Below, one piece after another: positions 6,426 to 8,200 of a stretch of 8,200 nucleotides of DNA. Source of the stretch: JANLUX01 sp031366005. Lineage in GTDB: Bacteria > Bacteroidota > Bacteroidia > AKYH767-A > OLB10. The notes under the pieces were generated by a model. The model did no database searches and was not told the origin of the DNA. It was given only the letters and a program-made list of their open reading frames with translations. Position 1 is the first letter of the stretch; every line of letters begins with the position of its first letter. Both the position numbers and the translations under genes were made by a program. Where the stretch lies: the NCBI GenBank assembly GCA_031366005.1, contig JANLZB010000083.1:1-8200 (forward strand), given 5' to 3'.

Positions 6426-6446
6426 AATAACACAAATGAGTTATTG
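6426..6446 (+). promoter_or_regulatory. Repeated 21-bp near-palindromic operator, copy B (between kinase and PPC-repeat gene)
   Basis: On the plus strand the site is AATAAC, ACAAATGA, GTTATTG, identical in all 21 bases to copy A read on the minus strand. It lies in the 88-bp divergent gap, 57-77 nt before the PPC-repeat start and 12-32 nt before the kinase start. Relative to the PPC-repeat gene it has the same orientation and the same 20-nt distance to a CAnnTTTG box as copy A has to the regulator gene. On the kinase side it overlaps the likely leader and could act as a block. Confidence 0.75.
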
Positions 6447-6466
6447 TGGCAAATGCAAGTGTGGCT

Positions 6467-6474
6467 CACCTTTG
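6467..6474 (+). promoter_or_regulatory. Candidate -7 box of the PPC-repeat gene promoter
   Basis: CACCTTTG differs from TAnnTTTG at one fixed position. It follows the operator at 6426-6446 by exactly 20 nt. The operator's terminal ATTG could serve as the -33 element at normal Bacteroidota spacing. Transcription would begin near 6480, leaving a leader of about 20 nt. Confidence 0.55.
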
Positions 6475-6502
6475 CGAGGTCAAATTAAAATACCATAATC
6501 CA

Positions 6503-8200
6503 ATGAAAACACTTAAACTTATTATTTCGTTATTGTGTATCCTTTTATCAGGTATTACACAGAGGGCATTTGCTGTATCTGAGTCGGAACCCAACAACAC
6601 CTGGAACCAGGCTAATGTCATCACACTGGGTGCAACCGGTACCGGAGGATTCTCACCTGCAGGAGAAACAGATTGGTGGCGTGTTACATCAGCTACTGAC
6701 GGAAAGCTAACCATTAACTGGAGTTCTATAAACGGTCAATATGTTTATTGTGAAGTTTTTGATACCCTGGGTTCTTACGGTGTGTCCACAGGAGTTTATA
6801 CTAATTCTTCCAATGTAATTAATATTGATGGTCTTACTGCAGGAACTTATTACATCCGTTTGCATCCATTTTATGCGACTGAAACAACTACTTATTCTTT
6901 TGTTCCAACTTGGACCACACCTGCACAAGCAAATGATGTAGAGCAAAACGGAACACGTGCATTGGCTTCCACTTTACCATTAAATGGGAGTGTAACCGGG
7001 CACATAGGTTATTATTATAAAAACCTGGACGACACGTTAGACTGGTATAAAGTAACTACTAATAAAGATGGACGACTTGATTATACCATTACTTCAAATA
7101 ACGGACAAAATGTATTTGCAGAATTGTTTGATAATGATGGCACCACTTACTTAGCAGGTAATTACACCACCGCTACAGCTACTTATAGTCGTGATGGGCT
7201 TGCAGTGGGAACTTATTATATCAGAGTACGAACTTATTATATTTCCGAATTTGCACCTTACACTCTTTCTAATACTTTGGTTTTACCATCAGTCATAATT
7301 GATCCTGAGCCAAATGGCACCCGGGCAACAGCTCTTGCTTTAGCTCCTGGTGATTCAACTGTTGGTCATATCAATTATTATTACAATCATGCTTCAGATA
7401 CATTAGATTGGTACAAAGTAACTACCACATTAGACGGCAGGCTCGACTATACAATGACATCACTAAATGGTCAAAATGTATTTCTTGAACTTTTTGATAA
7501 TGACGGAACAACTTATTTAGGAGGTAATTATACAACCGCAACTGCTACTTATTCAACAGATGGATTAGCAGCAGGAACTTATTATTTAAGAATAAGAACC
7601 TTTTATTCTTCGGAATGGGCACCTTATAAAGTTAAAGTTAAATTAATTACTCCTGTTGAGCCAATTGATATGGAGCCTAATGGAACAAGAGCGCTTGCAA
7701 CCATACTTAATCCGACCGATTCAATCACCGGACATGTTGGATATTATTATAACCATGTAAGAGATACTTTCGATTATCGAAAGATTGTTATTACTGGAAA
7801 TGGAAAGTTAGACTGGACAATTCATTCCAGTAATGGAGCAAATGTTTATGCACTATTGTATGATAACGATGCGACAACATATTTAGGTGGTAATTACACC
7901 ACTGGTACTACAAGTTACAGTGTTGACGGACTTGCTCCTGGAACTTATTACATGTTGATTAGAACTTATTATACAGGTTCCGAGTATGCTCCCTATTACT
8001 TAACAACTAAATATACCATTGAAGGTAATGATGCTGAACCAAACGGAACCAAAGCCCTTGCAAAAACCAAAGTACTTAACGATTCTCTATTGGGAACTGT
8101 AGGATTTTATTACAATGGTGTACGGGATACAACAGACTGGTTTAAAATAACCACCACTAATGATGGAGAGTTATCTGTTAAACTCTATCCAACTTCAGGT
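6503..8200 (+). CDS. Secreted PPC-like tandem-repeat protein (3' end outside window)
   Basis: An ATG at 6503 opens a frame that stays open for 566 codons to the right edge. Residues 1-24 form a signal peptide (MKTLK, hydrophobic core, AFA before VSES). The rest is made of about 120-residue units, each beginning with an EPNGT-like motif (Glu at 29, 147, 269, 391 and 512). Units continue with a D-x-x-D-W-Y/F-K-V/I-T-T strand, DG-R/K-L, FDNDGTTYL-like and GLAAGTYYLRIR-like segments, and an aromatic APY end. This pattern resembles bacterial pre-peptidase C-terminal (PPC) beta-sandwich domains, which usually lie at the ends of secreted proteases or surface proteins. No catalytic domain is visible yet, and a type IX secretion sorting domain may lie beyond the edge. 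The gene is divergent from the sensor kinase and has the repeated operator in its promoter. PPC is a pattern call; function is unknown. Confidence 0.88.
   Translation, partial: MKTLKLIISLLCILLSGITQRAFAVSESEPNNTWNQANVITLGATGTGGFSPAGETDWWRVTSATDGKLTINWSSINGQYVYCEVFDTLGSYGVSTGVYTNSSNVINIDGLTAGTYYIRLHPFYATETTTYSFVPTWTTPAQANDVEQNGTRALASTLPLNGSVTGHIGYYYKNLDDTLDWYKVTTNKDGRLDYTITSNNGQNVFAELFDNDGTTYLAGNYTTATATYSRDGLAVGTYYIRVRTYYISEFAPYTLSNTLVLPSVIIDPEPNGTRATALALAPGDSTVGHINYYYNHASDTLDWYKVTTTLDGRLDYTMTSLNGQNVFLELFDNDGTTYLGGNYTTATATYSTDGLAAGTYYLRIRTFYSSEWAPYKVKVKLITPVEPIDMEPNGTRALATILNPTDSITGHVGYYYNHVRDTFDYRKIVITGNGKLDWTIHSSNGANVYALLYDNDATTYLGGNYTTGTTSYSVDGLAPGTYYMLIRTYYTGSEYAPYYLTTKYTIEGNDAEPNGTKALAKTKVLNDSLLGTVGFYYNGVRDTTDWFKITTTNDGELSVKLYPTSG
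6587..8200 (+). repeat. Coding tandem repeats, five units of about 120 codons (fifth cut by window edge)
   Basis: Units begin at about 6587, 6941, 7307, 7673 and 8036, giving periods of 118, 122, 122 and 121 codons. Units 2 and 3 are nearly identical in protein over long stretches (DTLDWYKVTT, GQNVF, LFDNDGTTYL, GNYTTATATYS) yet differ at many third codon positions. That points to old duplications kept by selection rather than recent expansion. Unit 1 is the most divergent. Confidence 0.85.

Noticed and set aside
6415..6435. Longer sensor kinase reading from a TTG codon at 6435
   Set aside because: The codon lies inside the repeated 21-bp operator, and the ATG at 6414 already gives a complete signal peptide.
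6466..6946. Two minus-strand open frames of about 80 codons
   Set aside because: They lie opposite the PPC-repeat gene, which has a signal peptide and repeat structure. Their translations show no recognisable pattern.

Overview
The window is AT-rich DNA that most likely comes from a Bacteroidota genome, perhaps a Chitinophagales- or Sphingobacteriales-like member. The evidence is A-rich leaders without strong Shine-Dalgarno boxes, TAnnTTTG-like promoter boxes, a TPR-containing sensor kinase with a signal peptide, and a secreted repeat protein. The taxonomic call is an inference from gene types and promoter style; no rRNA or marker gene is present.

Left part, plus strand (3-3677). The window opens inside an ALDH7-family aldehyde dehydrogenase (alpha-aminoadipic semialdehyde dehydrogenase type). 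A DUF4143-type AAA+ ATPase with a PD-(D/E)xK-like C-terminal motif follows. After it comes a complete ACMSD-type amidohydrolase of the kynurenine/3-hydroxyanthranilate route. The ATPase gene is framed by three copies of one long, near-perfect palindrome (arms 16-18 bp, 3-nt loop): one behind the dehydrogenase stop, one just before the ATPase start, and one directly after its stop. The ATPase and its palindromes look like a self-contained cassette lying between two catabolic genes.

Right part. On the minus strand lie a NarL/LuxR-type response regulator (3681-4358) and its likely partner, a TPR sensor histidine kinase (4483-6414). Diverging from the kinase on the plus strand is a secreted protein built of about 120-residue PPC-like tandem repeats. 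It starts at 6503 and runs off the right edge. The regulator and ACMSD converge with a 3-nt gap.

The strongest regulatory signal is an exact 21-bp near-palindromic sequence that occurs twice, upstream of the response regulator (4406-4426) and upstream of the PPC-repeat gene (6426-6446). Read in the direction of each gene, both copies have the same orientation, and both are followed by exactly 20 nt and then a CAnnTTTG box. This suggests one regulated promoter design shared by the regulator and the secreted protein. The simplest model is that the kinase/regulator pair controls its own regulator gene and the divergent surface protein; binding by this regulator is inferred, not shown.

No stretch longer than about 190 bases lacks a gene. 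I saw no tRNA, rRNA, CRISPR array or riboswitch.
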